The notes below the pieces were generated by a model, which saw nothing but the letters and a program-made list of their open reading frames with translations, was not told the origin of the DNA and made no database searches. Both the position numbers and the translations under genes were made by a program. Positions 20,168 to 31,802 of a stretch of DNA of 64,000 nucleotides are shown in pieces. The stretch is taken from NCBI RefSeq assembly GCF_029873635.1, contig NC_080418.1, positions 17,197,388-17,261,387 on the forward strand, in the 5' to 3' direction. Position 1 is the first letter of the stretch. Each line of letters starts with the position of its first letter. Source of the stretch: Malania oleifera (taxonomy: Eukaryota; Streptophyta; Magnoliopsida; Santalales; Ximeniaceae).

Positions 20168-20845
20168 TCACGAGCGCAAGAAAGGAAATCCCAACAAATC
20201 CAATTGAATCATTCCCCTGACTTGTTGTGAAAGATCATCCTGGCAACTATATAATCGAGATATACCAGATTCACCCTGCTTGGCAAAGAAATCCGAACTT
20301 TGATTCGCCTCTCTGTAAACATGTTCCACTTTGTAATGTATGCCTCTCAATGCTAACACAAGCTCTTCCCATGATTTCCATAAGTTCCAAGCCGAACACT
20401 TCCCAGAATTAATCCACTGAACCAACAAAGTAGAGTCACGGGCAATCTCCACTTGATCACATCCGAGATCTTTGCACAGATTAATCCCTATAATAATCGC
20501 TTTCAATTCAGCCATATTATTGGTTCCATAACCCAGTAATGAGGAAAAAGCTACTTTAAATAATCCTCTTTCTTCTCTTATCACGCCTCTACCACCACAA
20601 TTACCTGGGTTACCTCTACAGCTTCCAACCATATTCAACTTAACCCAACCTATCCCAAGTTTACACCATCTGACTACGCGAGGAAGACGAACCCTCACAT
20701 TTTTTACTTGAATATCCAAAGCACGAAAGATTGCAATATCCGTGCCAGAAGCAGGTGCACATTTAGTTAACTTGTCCGAAATGGATCTCATCCAATATTT
20801 AATATCAAGCCACACAGTTCTCACCGAATCATGAATTGATTCCAT
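20168..20845 (-). pseudogene. LINE RNase H domain, copy 2
   Basis: A 225-residue open frame with the linker (VRTVWLDIKYWMRSISDKLT) and then RNase H from about residue 70. Glu in NMAELKAIIIGIN, Asp in ARDSTLLVQWI and Asp in NQSSDFFAK are present. The first catalytic Asp is replaced: NMVGSCRGN against NVDGSCRGN in copy 1, so this copy should be catalytically dead. It reads through to FPFLRS, which shows the normal C-terminus of the ORF. Confidence 0.8.
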
Positions 20846-21040
20846 CCTGGCTCTACATCAACCAGTCCAAAGTCTCCAAATGATGAGACTAGGTATGAGA
20901 CTTACCAAAATGCCTAACTGTGAGGCCTGTCTTGCACAACTAAACCAGAAATTAACTCTAGCTTTTCATGTATTCGTTGTCATACAACTAACACCCAATG
21001 CCACTGCTGCTTGTCTCCATACCTCTTGAGCAAAAGATCC

Positions 21041-21572
21041 CGTGCTTGTTTAGTTTTGGAAAACATTTTCCATTTTCCAACTTTTAGCTAGAATTATAAA
21101 AGTTTAACTTATTTTTTAATTTTTCAAGATTCATATTGAAAAGGTAGAAAATACAGCCTGTATCAAATTTTCCAAAATTTATAGAAGGTAATATTTAGAA
21201 TCATAGATTTTAGGGATTGAATATGGACTCCTGTAGATTTAAAAGAAACTTTATACATAATCTGTACAAATTAAAGTCCAAGATCCAAATTCCAAGTGCA
21301 CATGTGCACAGTAGGAATTGGAAATCTAGAAAAATAATGAAAAAATGTTTTCCAAATTTTCTATATAAAGTTGGAATTGGAAAACAAGGTAGCGTTTTTG
21401 TAATTATTTGAAAATTAGAAATGAAAAAGAAAACTATTTCACAAGCAAATAGTGTCATAACTGTTTATTGTTGTTCATTTATTTCATACAAATGTTGTAA
21501 AAAAGAAAAATTACCTAACATTTTTGTAATTTTCTAAAAAATGAAAATTATTTTCCACAACTAAACAGACCC
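21041..21572. mobile_element. MITE-like inverted-repeat element
   Basis: About 530 bp bounded by CTTGTTTAGTTTTGGAAAA on the left and the reverse complement of CTGTTTAGTTGTGGAAAA on the right. It is AT-rich with repeated TTTTCCA and GGAAAA sub-motifs and has no coding capacity. The superfamily is unclear because no target duplication can be read: the left side is joined directly to the truncated LINE. Confidence 0.5.
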
Positions 21573-22009
21573 TAAATCACTCCCAGGTTGTGTTCCTATT
21601 TCATCCAATGCCTTAGGCGCATTTATAATCAAAACAACTAAAATTAACAAAAAAATAGTTTTCCCAGCAACTACTGAAAGAATTTTGTGGGTTAAATCCC
21701 AACCAGAACAGATCATCAAAACATTAAAACATAGAGAAAGAGAAACCCTACAGCTCTCCTTTCTTCTGCTCTTTAGTCCTTCCTCTCTTTCTTTTGGGAT
21801 GAAAGAAGACATTTTAGTAATATCCAAAAAACAGAATACAAGTCTTGGAGGACAAGGATTCCTCCCCATAGATCCAGACATTCAGAGATCATAGAAACAA
21901 AAACACAGAAAAAAATACATGTATTTAGTTACGGAGTGCTGGCTTCCAATCTATTTTGAGATCGGACAGCAATAATCCCCAAAAAAAAACTGAGAGATTG
22001 CTTCAAAAA

Positions 22010-22400
22010 GGAGGCAAGGGATATCACTCTATCCCATAATAGCTGTGAACAGGTTGTGCAACCTTTAAAAGTTCTAGCATTACCTTCAATCTACAAGGTC
22101 CAAAGAATGGCGAAAACTGACGCACTCCAAAGAGCTCTACCACTTCTGTTTTTAACAAACCCCAAAAGTTAACCAATAATAGCTCTCCCATCTTTCCCAG
22201 TTCCACCCACTCTTCCCCCAACATAAGAAAAGAGGGTGTTCCAAAGCTGCATTGCCACAGTGCACAAAGAGATGAGCATTCATTTCATTGCATTCACAAC
22301 ACATGACACACATGTCAAGACTAAGAGCCTTATGGGATCTTCTTCCTTGATGCAGACTGCGTGTTAATCCTTTCCAAAATCATTCATATACACGCCGAAT
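22010..22400 (-). pseudogene. Decayed LINE zinc-binding (zf-RVT) remnant
   Basis: In a minus-strand reading, SLDMCVMCCECNEMNAHLF followed by VHC resembles the Cys-rich zf-RVT segment (CxxC then HLFxxC) of plant LINEs. Flanking sequence carries stops and does not align by eye with the two RNase H LINEs of this window. The call is weak; 21573-22009 and 22401-23035 show nothing else recognisable. Confidence 0.35.
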
Positions 22401-23039
22401 GTATTTACTTTAACCAATGTAAAAAGTAAACGGAACCTAATGAAAATGTAATGTAAAACTCAACATGTAGGTTTGATTTCCAATGGATGTTCAGAAGTGC
22501 AAATGTCATAAGCTGAAAGAAAGCCCAACTCTTCATGAAAAATTCGACTGTTCAATAAACCTGATTGGGCAATTCTATCATCCTCTACTTTCACAAATTT
22601 TTTATGGTGCCAAAAATGGAATATTATCATCAAATCAATTTTGAAATAGAAAGCCTGGAATTTAAGAACGATCACTGCACATGTTAGTGTATGAAAGGAA
22701 CTGAGAGATGATAAGTGGAATCATCGGTTATCAGTATCTATTGATATATAATGCTTATGCTCTATAAAATTTCAATTGACTCTTTCATTGCAGCAAATTG
22801 GGTTCCTTGATATTTTAAAAAAGATATTTTCATCTCAGTAAAAAGAAATACCATGCTCGCTCAAGCTTAGTAATGAATTTCAATGACAAAATTAAAATAA
22901 CTTAGAACATGCATATGTACTTTACGCAAGTTAGATATCAACACAAAAGTCCAAACATTTTAGTCTTAGAATACAGTATATGTTATCCCTCAAAAAAAAA
23001 AAAAAATATTATAAACTGCATTGATATATAATCCATGGT

Positions 23040-23160
23040 TTTAAATTGCAGTAGCGGGTAGCATAACGTAACAATAACGGGTGTAACGGGAAGCGGGAGT
23101 AGCGGATGTTACATAACGGGAAGCGGATGTAACGGCCGTGAATTTTTTTGAAGCACGCAC
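23040..23160. repeat. GTAACGG-rich repeat beside gypsy LTR
   Basis: Repeated short motifs (AACGGG, AGCGG, GTAACGG) occur about ten times in 120 nt. The stretch ends directly at the gypsy LTR terminus at 23161 and is probably the remnant of a DNA transposon end into which the gypsy element inserted. Confidence 0.4.
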
Positions 23161-25048
23161 TGTAACGCCCCAAAATCTCACTTAACATAATAACAATAAT
23201 ACATTTATTCACATATAATAACACAATATCTCTGATACCACAATGGTGACAACTCGAACCCAAAAGGGGGTCCCGGGTACATTCTTTCCATAACATAATT
23301 TAAATGCATACAATAGAAGCAAAAAGACCATCCATTCCATATGTACCAAAGTACTACCTCACAACCATTACATCTACCATACTCAAAATTCATATTACCT
23401 AATTATAAACAGAACAGTGTCCCACCAACACTCACCCTCAGCGAGATCGTCTAAGTCCCGCTCTGGAGCTCCTAAGCTTGATTTCCTATAAGCCCTGAAA
23501 AATTGATATATTTATTGGGGTGAGACACTTCTCAGTAAGGCGGAATAGATTATTATCAATGTGTGGCTAACATGAGTTTCAGACACATTCATTAATTTAC
23601 TTTATCTGACCAACATGGCATTTGTAAAATATAACTCACACATATACAGTTGAAAATACATATTTTCCTTCACAATATAGTTCGGCCCAGTAAATAACAC
23701 CATTTACATAAATTCACATATATGCGTAGAAGAACCACCCTTTTAGACTAACAACATCATGATGTATAACCCCCATGATCTGGTTGTGCAATCCGAAGAT
23801 TGGACTTAGCCTTGGCTGAACAACCACCAAGCTAAGTCAAAATGCCTCGTCTACAAGTCCGATTTGCCTACCGCAACCTGGTCCGGACTCTAAGAGGGTA
23901 CACAACCCTTCCATGGCCAAATCGACTTTTCATTACCAACACTTCTCAGAACAGTATGGCTACACTAACTCATTTACTAGCTACGGTACCGTGCTCTCAT
24001 TACATCTGGTCCTCAGGGTTCTTAAACCATATAATGCAATTTAAGTAATAAAAACAGTATCATGATCTCATTTTCTCAACATACATCTCACATTAGTATT
24101 TCCAACCATTCACAACCCAGTATAAAACCGTCATTTCACATTTCACCGCTCAGTATAAAACCGTCATTTTACAAGTCCACCGCATTCCCAATATTTCCAT
24201 AAATCAATATAAAACCACATTCTCATTGTATAATACCATAAAAATCCTCAGATTCAATTATGCAATAAAAATAAATAATTTTCATGCCACACGATTTGAA
24301 CGTTAATTCGTAATACGATAATTGCCTGGGAAAAATATCTTTTAACTAAAAATTAGGTCTGATCATCTCCATGATTTTATTTAACTCAAAATATATATTC
24401 TTTTCGGGAAACAGGGATGATTAACCTACTCACTTTGGTTTTCCCCAAATAAGTATAATAATCAAAACCGTTAATTTCATATTCCTGAATCATTCAGAAA
24501 ATCATATACAACATTCACAAGTCCATATACTCAAGTTTAACCGATTCAAATTCGAGAAAAAGTTGACATAATCTATTCCCCTTGCCTGTTCCTGAAAAAT
24601 ACGCCTACCATGCTCGCTGGAACGAACCCCAGGTTCCTTGTCGTGACAAGAAGAAGACCATTGGCAAGCCGAGAAAAACGAGAGAGATGATCGGAGGCTG
24701 TGCCGGAGCCACGTGAGACCTTAGAAGGGAGTGAGACGCGCAGGGAGAGAGAGAGGTGACCGGGAGAGTGGAACCCTAGCAGAGAGAGACGGTAGGAGAG
24801 GAGAGAAATGAAATGAAATGAATTTAAAATGACTTAAGTTCTATTTCTCAGCCCAGGATGAAACCGTCGACGATTTTCCTGAAACCTACCCCTTGGTAGT
24901 TTGAAACTATCGACAGTTTTCTTGAGATTTCTAAAACTGTCGACAGTTTGGTCTCAAACCAAACCATTACCGACAAAACTATAGACGATTTGCCTAAGTC
25001 ATATGAAATCTTCGACAGTTTGGTATTGTACCAAACCGGGTTCTTATA
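23161..25048 (-). repeat. gypsy 3' LTR (about 1.9 kb) with GTCGACAG motif
   Basis: Begins TATAAGAACCCGG at 25048 on the minus strand and ends GGGGCGTTACA at 23161. At 25020-24855, the same position as the palindrome arrays of the other LTRs, it has units built on GTCGAC with AAACTGTCGACAGTTT as the clearest. The central block (about 24010-23760) corresponds loosely to the central block of the other long LTRs. Confidence 0.75.
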
Positions 25049-25194
25049 TCCTCCCCTACTTATAAAAATTTCGTCCTCAAAATTTGTTAAATTATACTTA
25101 TCATTGCTCCTGGAATTACTGAATCGATCATCCGACTCTAGGAAAAGCCGGCAGCCACCCACATAGCAGTCCCGTCTCAAATTTATTAATAATT

Positions 25195-25223
25195 CTCACT
25201 TATGGCGGAGGAATACCGTGGTT
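25195..25223 (-). promoter_or_regulatory. Shared 29-nt 3'-end motif, copy 4 (gypsy)
   Basis: Minus-strand copy with the core GGTATTCCTCCGCC unchanged, 147 nt before the LTR start, followed by AATAAA (25187-25182) after 7 nt. The spacing equals that of the other gypsy copy at 1464-1505. Confidence 0.6.
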
Positions 25224-25399
25224 ACAATAACGGTCATTGGGAGATTACAAGTAGTCAAATAAAATTTTCCCAAAACCACTCAAAACACAAAACCTAAAGC
25301 ATATAGATTTACAATCACTCAAACTTAACTAGACAACCTGCACAAAACAAATTACATTCACAATCAAAGTCTTACCTAAACAGTTTCACTTACCTGATT

Positions 25400-27325
25400 A
25401 GCGTTGGGCCTCGTCGAATAACTGCGGGTACCTCTGACGTATTTCCTCTTCTAATTCCCATGAGGATTCCTCAACCGCATGATTAGACCAGAGTACTTTC
25501 ACCAACGGTATCTTCTTGGCATGCAATTCTTACTCCTTCCAATCTAGGATCTGAACTGGCACTTCATCATATGATAAGGTGTCACTCACTTCCAGTGACT
25601 CATAGCTTATCATATGCGAAGGATTTGGGACGTATTTTCTCAAGATAGACAAGTGAAATACGCCATGGATCTTAGATAGGGCTGGGGGTAACGCTATTCT
25701 GTATGCAACTAGACCAATCCTCTCCAGAATCTCGAATGGCCCAATATACCTAGGGCTCAGCTTACCCTTCTTCACCAATCTCATAACCCTTTTCATTAGA
25801 GCAATCCTCAGAAAAATCATAGTCCCTACATCAAATTCTAGTTCTCGTCGACGAGTATCAGCATAACTCTTCTGCCAACTCTGAGTTGTTTTAATTCTAT
25901 CCCGGATAAGCTTGATTTTCTCAGAAGTTTGTCGAATAATTTATAGTCCCAAAATCTGCTGTTCACCAACCTCATCCCAATATAGTGAAGATCGGCACCT
26001 TCGACCACACAACGCTTCATACGGTGTCATCCCAATAGCTATTGTTGTAAGCGAATTCAACTAATGGCAAATACTGAATCCAACTACCACCGAAATCCAA
26101 CACACACATCTGCAACCTATCCTCCAATATCTGGATTGTTCTCTCTGACTGTCCATCAGTTTGAGGGTGAAATGTTGTACTGAAAGTCAGCTGAGATCTC
26201 AAGGCTCTCCATAAACTTTTCTAAAATTGGGAGGTGAATCGTGGGTCTCGATCTGATATAATGGACACTGGTACGCCATGAAGTCTAACTATCTCCTGCA
26301 CATACAGCTCTGTCAACCTATTCATGGAATAGCTCACTTTTATTAAAACAAAATGCACAGTCTTTGTCAAACGATCAATAATTACCCAAATGGTGTTTTG
26401 CCCATGCAGTGCTGACGGAAATCCTATTACGAAATCCATGGAGATATGCTCCCACTTCACTCGGGAATGTGGAATGGTTGCAATGGTCCTACCGGTCTCT
26501 GGTGTTCGGCTTTCATCTGCTGACATATAAGGCACTACTCCACGAATCGGGCAATTTCCCTCTTCATATTGTTCCACCAGAAAAACTCTCGCAAATCTCG
26601 ATACATTTTTGTGCTTCCTAGATGTACAGTATAAAGAGAGCAATGAGCCTCCTCCAGAATTGTCCTTTTAATCTCTGTGTCATTCGGTACACATAGTCTA
26701 GTGTGAAACCTTAGAACTCCTTTATCTGAGATATTAAAATCTGCTCCCAATCCACTATGTACCTTACCCTCAAATTTTTACCAATTCTACATCTTTCATC
26801 TGAGCGGTCTTAATCTTTTCCAGTAAGGTCAGTTGGAATACCAGACTAGCAATGAACGCCTGGTGATTTCCTTCCACAATTTCCACACCAAATCTTTCCA
26901 GATCCATCATGATTTAATGTCGAGTGACCACTGCTGAGACTAACGCATTTCCTACCTTCCGACTCAATGCATTAGCTACCATGTTAGCTTTCCTTGGGTG
27001 ATAGTTGATAGTGCAGTCATAGTCCTTTATCAGTTCAATTCATCTTCTCTGTCTCATATTTAGCTCCTTTTGTGTGAAAAAGTACTTAAGGCTTCTATGA
27101 TCTGTGAAAACCTCACACCTTTCACCATACTGGTAGTGTCTCCCGATTTTCAACGCGAAAATCAATTCTGCCAATTCCAAATCGTGTGTCGGGTAATTCT
27201 TCCCGTATTCCTTGAACTGCCGAGAAGCATATGCAATAACCTTTCCTAGTTGCATTAGTACGCACCCCAATCCTTTTTGAGACGCATCACTATAAATTAC
27301 AAAACCCCCTTCTCCTGAAGGAATT
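25400..27325 (-). pseudogene. gypsy pol fossil: RNase H, integrase, C-terminal region
   Basis: From the right: RNase H (about 27325-27040; [35 protein letters not shown]), integrase zinc-binding region (about 26750-26540; [20 protein letters not shown]), catalytic core (about 26500-26020; [49 protein letters not shown]) and C-terminal region (about 25820-25400; SPRYIGPFEILERIG, PALSKIHGVFHLSILRKYV). The fossil is broken in several places. Confidence 0.85.
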
Positions 27326-28488
27326 ACAAAACCATTTATGTTCACTTTCCCTTGGTGGATTTTTAAAGCTTTATGTTTGGTGCTAATTGGAAGTTCATAA
27401 ATTTGCATGAATTCTTATTGATGCTTGAATTTTAAACTTTAAATGTTGATTATAATAGAAGAAAATTATATTATTTGATAATGATTTTAAAATTTTAAAT
27501 TGAATGCAACAGTTTTGGTTCAATTAATTGGATATTGACCTAAAAACCAGTTAACTGTCTCAAATAGTTCAATCTTGGCTTGCATTTTCTAGCAAACCGA
27601 AACTTCGGTTCAATTAGTAGTTCGAGGGCTATGGTTCGATTAACTAAACCTATCATCTATATTAAAATCTCTAGCTCTACGATGCACTTCAATAGTAAAT
27701 TTATAATCTATATAATTCCTGGGCAAATTTGCACCCAACATTGACACACAAATTGTGGATATGTTGTGCAAAGGACTCATCAGGTTCAGAAATGCGATCA
27801 TCATGTGGTAAAGGAAGAAAATCAATAGAAGTACAGGGTTTGTATTAAGGGATACCTTGGGCTGACCCTAGAGTAAGGGGATTCCTTAGGTTGCCTAACG
27901 AACACATCCATCCCTTCATCTACAAGGTGCTTACCAAAAGTCTCAGGATTTGTGCGATTTGTTCATTGAGTTGCTCAAATTGATGGTCCACAGTGTCTAA
28001 ACGAAGGTACAAGGTCTGGAGGCCAACTAGTAAGGTCACATGTGAGGTAGAGTCCATAGTTTTGTTGTAGTTCCTCAAAATCTCATGGAAAGTCTCAATT
28101 TCTCACAATCCAGTTCAGCCTTATCTTTGGTATTCCTTATTGCAATCCAGAATATCTCAAAGGGCAGCAGTCAACATCTCCTCTTTTCATATAGTAGCTG
28201 GGTTGGGCTAGTCGTACTTGCAGCATGACTAGGATTATGATGGTTGGGAAAGGCTATGATGGGGAGAAGGGCTTCAATGATAATTGAATGGCTACAGCAA
28301 TTATGGTCTTGTGATAGTGGAAAGGATTTCAGATGACATAAGGAGATTTGATGATTTGTCGTTGACAGATTCAATGGTGGTTTTTGACAGCAAGAAGTTC
28401 TGGAGGAAGTTCTGGCAGCAAGTCAAAATGGCGTGGGTTGAACATTTTTTTGGCAAAGGTTTGATGAAGTTCCTTTATCCAATGAAGG
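27326..28488. other. Unassigned sequence, possible retroelement leader
   Basis: No complete gene. On the minus strand near 28060-27925 a short frame reads MDSTSHVTLLVGLQTLYLRL and then DTVDHQFEQLNEQIAQILRL, a coiled-coil-like stretch of the kind seen near the start of some gypsy gag proteins. The Copia element at 28489 split this sequence from 35402-36196, so the two belong to one earlier locus. The call is uncertain. Confidence 0.3.
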
Positions 28489-28664
28489 TGTTAAGATTTG
28501 ATTAAAATGAATGACCTATCTTGAGGATAGGTCTCTCCCTCTATTTATTACAAAAAATTAAATACATACTAATGACAATAATACCCTTACTAACTCTCAC
28601 TAGTTAACATACTACCACACTCAATAATAATAATAATACTAAAAGACATAAATAACCTCCAACA
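28489..28664 (-). repeat. Copia 1 3' LTR (176 bp)
   Basis: Runs from TGTTAAG to TCCAACA on the plus strand. The purine tract (TTGAAGGGGAG on the minus strand, 28675-28665) lies directly to its right, marking it as the 3' LTR. Confidence 0.9.
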
Positions 28665-30862
28665 CTCCCCTTCAATCTAGAGCATAAATGCCATATGCTC
28701 CTAGCTTGTTACAAATGAATTTAACGAAAGCGGCCCCCCCCCCCCCAACACTCTGGTAAACAAATCAGCGAGCTGCATGTCCAACTTCACATAAGTGGTT
28801 GTAATGAGCTTTTGCACAAGTTTCTCCCATCCAAAGTGGCAATCAACTTCAATATGCTTTATCTGTTCATGAAAGACCGGGTTGAGGCAATATGAAAAGC
28901 AGCTTGATTGTCACACATCAACTTCATAGGCTGAGAATGCGAAAAACCCAATTCTTCCAACATGTTCTTCAACCAGACTAGTTCACAAGCAATGTGAGCC
29001 ATAACTCTATATTATGATTCAGCACTTGACCTTGCCACCACAGTTTGTTTCTTACTCTTCCAAGAAACCAAATTACCGCCAACCCAGATACAGTACCTAA
29101 TAGTGGATCTCCAATTGAAAAGTGATCCAGCTAATCTACATCTGTATATCCATGGATATAAGTATGATCCTAATCACAATATAAAAGACATCCTAATCAC
29201 AATATAAAAGACCTCTCCCAAGTGCACCTTTGAAATATCTCAAGATGCGAATTACTGTGTCCAAATGATTTGTCCTCAAAGAATCTAGAAATTGACTCAC
29301 AACACTTGTTGCAAAAGATATCTAGCTGAGTGACTAGGAGATAATTCAACTTTCCAAAAAGTCTCCAGTATTGTCCAGGATTAGGTAGCAAATCACTTAT
29401 ATCTGGCATTAACTTGCTATTAGGATCCATGGGTGTATCAACTGTTTTAGATCCCAACAAGCCAGTTTCATCCAACATATCAAGAACATACTTTCTCTGT
29501 AACACAACAGTTATGATACGAGATTTAGATACTTCTATACCCAAGAAATATTTCAACGGTCCCAAATCTTTGGTCTAAAACTTAATCTACAGCAAAAGTT
29601 TGAGACTCTGAATACCTTTATCATCATCGCTTGTATTAACAATATCATCCACATAAACAACAAGAAGGATACTATCCAATGAAGTATGACAATAAAACAC
29701 GAAATGATCCACAACACACCGTCAAACTCAAGTATTATAGCACTGAAGTGACCAAACCATGCTCTGGGAGACTATTTTAAATCATATAAAGCCTTCTTGA
29801 GCCAACACACTAAGCCTGACTCCCCCTAAACAACAAACCCAAGTGGTTGCCCCATATAAACCTCCTCCTCAAGGTCACCATGCAAGAAGGCATTTTTCAC
29901 ATCTAAATGATGCAGAGGCCAGTGACAAGTAGTGGCCAAGGAGATGAATAGACGTACTAATGCAAGTTTTGAAACCGAAGAAAAAGTATAAGAATAATCC
30001 AAACCATACACCTGAGTGTATCCCTTAGCAACAAGACAGGCCTTTAGACGAGCCACAAAACCATCAGGTTAACTTTCATAGTGTAAGCCTAGCAACAACA
30101 CCCCACAGACTTGTCAGGAGGAAGAGGTACCAAGTCCCAAATACCATAGTTATGCAAAGCATTCATCTCTTCAACCATAGCACCCCTCCACACAGAATGG
30201 GCTAAGACTTCTGAAACAAATTTAGGAAGGGTAGTAGATGATAGAGTAGTAACAAAACAATAATAGGAGGGTGGTAAGGAGTCCTAAGAAACATAGTTGA
30301 AAATGAAGTGTTGAGTACATGTGTCTTTACCTTTCCGAACAGCAATAGGAGGATCAACATCATGAGAAGTACGATCATCAGACGAGGAAACCAAATGCGT
30401 GGTAGTAGAAGCTAAAGGGGGCTCTCTTCCTTAGAACCACTATCGTGAATACACCTGCAAATTAAGATGATCAAGATGATGAGGACTCGAACTACTTGGA
30501 GACTCAGATGGTTGGTTAGGCAAGGACAGCAACGTAGAATATGGAAGATTAGGCAAAGAAAAAGACTCATTGAGTTCAGAAGCACTCAATGATTGGATGT
30601 AGTCATGGTCTTAAATTTCCATGAAATTGTTGAAATTTTCGGTTTTTGCCACCCTCAAAATTGAAATGGCAATCAATTTCCGTCTTGCATAATTTCCGTC
30701 GAAATCTCAACAAATCATTCGAAATTTATCGAAATCTTTAAATTTTAGCGAAACTTGTCGAAATTTTAACTATACAATGAAAATTTTTCGAAATTCAAAT
30801 GAGAGATTTAGGAGTGAAGTAAAATTTCTCTCTAAATTTATTTTATTTATTTTTATCAAAAC

Positions 30863-31802
30863 CAATGATTTGAAAGGCGTAATTGAGGCACGCCTTGAGA
30901 CGATTTTGGCCTAAAACGCACCAAGGCGTAAGTGAAAAAGCGTGAGTCAACAAAGGCATATGCCTCAAGTGAGAAGGCATACACATCAGGCGAAAAATCT
31001 CGCCTTTTTATGCCTCAGATGCAAGGCGTTTTTGGGATTCTTGGTTTAAAGCATATATTTAAAAAGCCAGAACCCAGAACGCACCTGAAACCCTATCCTC
31101 CCTCTCTCTCCCGCGAAGCTTCTTCTCCTCTGTTCTCTCAACGAAGCCTCTGCTCCCTTCGAAACCTCTGCTCTCTGTTCGAAGCCTCGACAAAGCCTCT
31201 GCTCTATCTTCGAAGCCTCCAATCTTCTCCTCTCTCGACGATTCCTCTCGACGAAGCACTCCCTCAACAATTCCTCTCTCGGTGGAGCTTCTTCTCCCTC
31301 TCTGACAACTCAGCGACTGCGTCCAACGATTCGTCCAAGCTTTGTCGAGAGAGCTTGGCTAGCTTCGTTGACTGCCTACTTTTACTAATTCACTATTTAT
31401 CTATCCAACATATATAAAGCAAATTTAAAAGCAAAAATATTTTAAAAGAATATATAGATATAAGAAATTGAAAAGGATGTGATATTTTGTATTAAAAATT
31501 GGAATCAAAATCTAAATTATTTTTTTTACAACTAAAAATCTTGAGGCATGTTGTAGAAAATTATTCTTATTTTAATTTTTAATTTTTTAAAATTATAAAA
31601 TAATAATTGAATTTATAGTTTTTTAAACCTTTATATAAGAAACATAGCAAATATATGTTTTTAAGGATTTGTTAGATAAATATTTAAAAATTAAAAGAAA
31701 ATTTTATACTATATATAAATTTTTTTACTTATTAATTATTTTAAAAAATACAGTCCCAAAATGTTTACACCTCACCTTACACCTTCGCCTTTTAAAACAC
31801 TA
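30863..31802. mobile_element. hAT-type element with internal cargo
   Basis: A 940-bp element with a perfect 8-bp target duplication ATCAAAAC (30855-30862, 31803-31810) and terminal repeats CAATGATTTGAAAGGCG and TAGTGTTTTAAAAGGCG. It is related to the element at 18773-19393 by its ends but is longer. The extra interior at about 31075-31370 is a GC-richer, pyrimidine-rich segment with repeats of CGAAGCCTCTGCTCT, unlike anything in the shorter copy. No transposase is encoded. Confidence 0.8.
31135..31235 (+). repeat. Minisatellite CGAAGCCTCTGCTC inside hAT element
   Basis: Four or more imperfect units of about 15-25 nt built on CGAAGCCTC and TCTGCTCT. It gives rise to open frames on both strands that look protein-like but have repeat-driven composition. 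Confidence 0.65.

Larger units (their letters stand above)
19890..21039 (-). mobile_element. L1-type LINE with RNase H, copy 2, 5'-truncated
   Basis: Minus-strand relative of the LINE at 10449-12738, covering only the last part of the zf-RVT region, RNase H and the 3' UTR. The 3' end, at 19890, borders (TA)n where copy 1 has an A-rich tail. The 5' end at 21039 abuts the inverted-repeat element at 21041. The RNase H frame is longer and more intact than in copy 1, so this copy is probably younger or was less mutated. Confidence 0.85.
23161..27325 (-). mobile_element. Ty3/gypsy element, 3' half
   Basis: Minus-strand chromovirus-type gypsy fragment. From right to left it has RNase H, the integrase zinc-binding region, the integrase core, the C-terminal region, a spacer and polypurine tract (about 25049-25070), and a 3' LTR. 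Everything upstream of RNase H is missing, replaced at about 27325 by unrelated sequence. It is close to the element at 1-3795 in protein but has a different LTR. Broken, with several breaks. Confidence 0.8.

Noticed and set aside
30932-31417. 161-residue frame inside the hAT element
   Set aside because: The composition is driven by the CGAAGCCTCTGCTCT repeats and both strands are open. No domain is seen, so it is described as cargo sequence, not as a gene.
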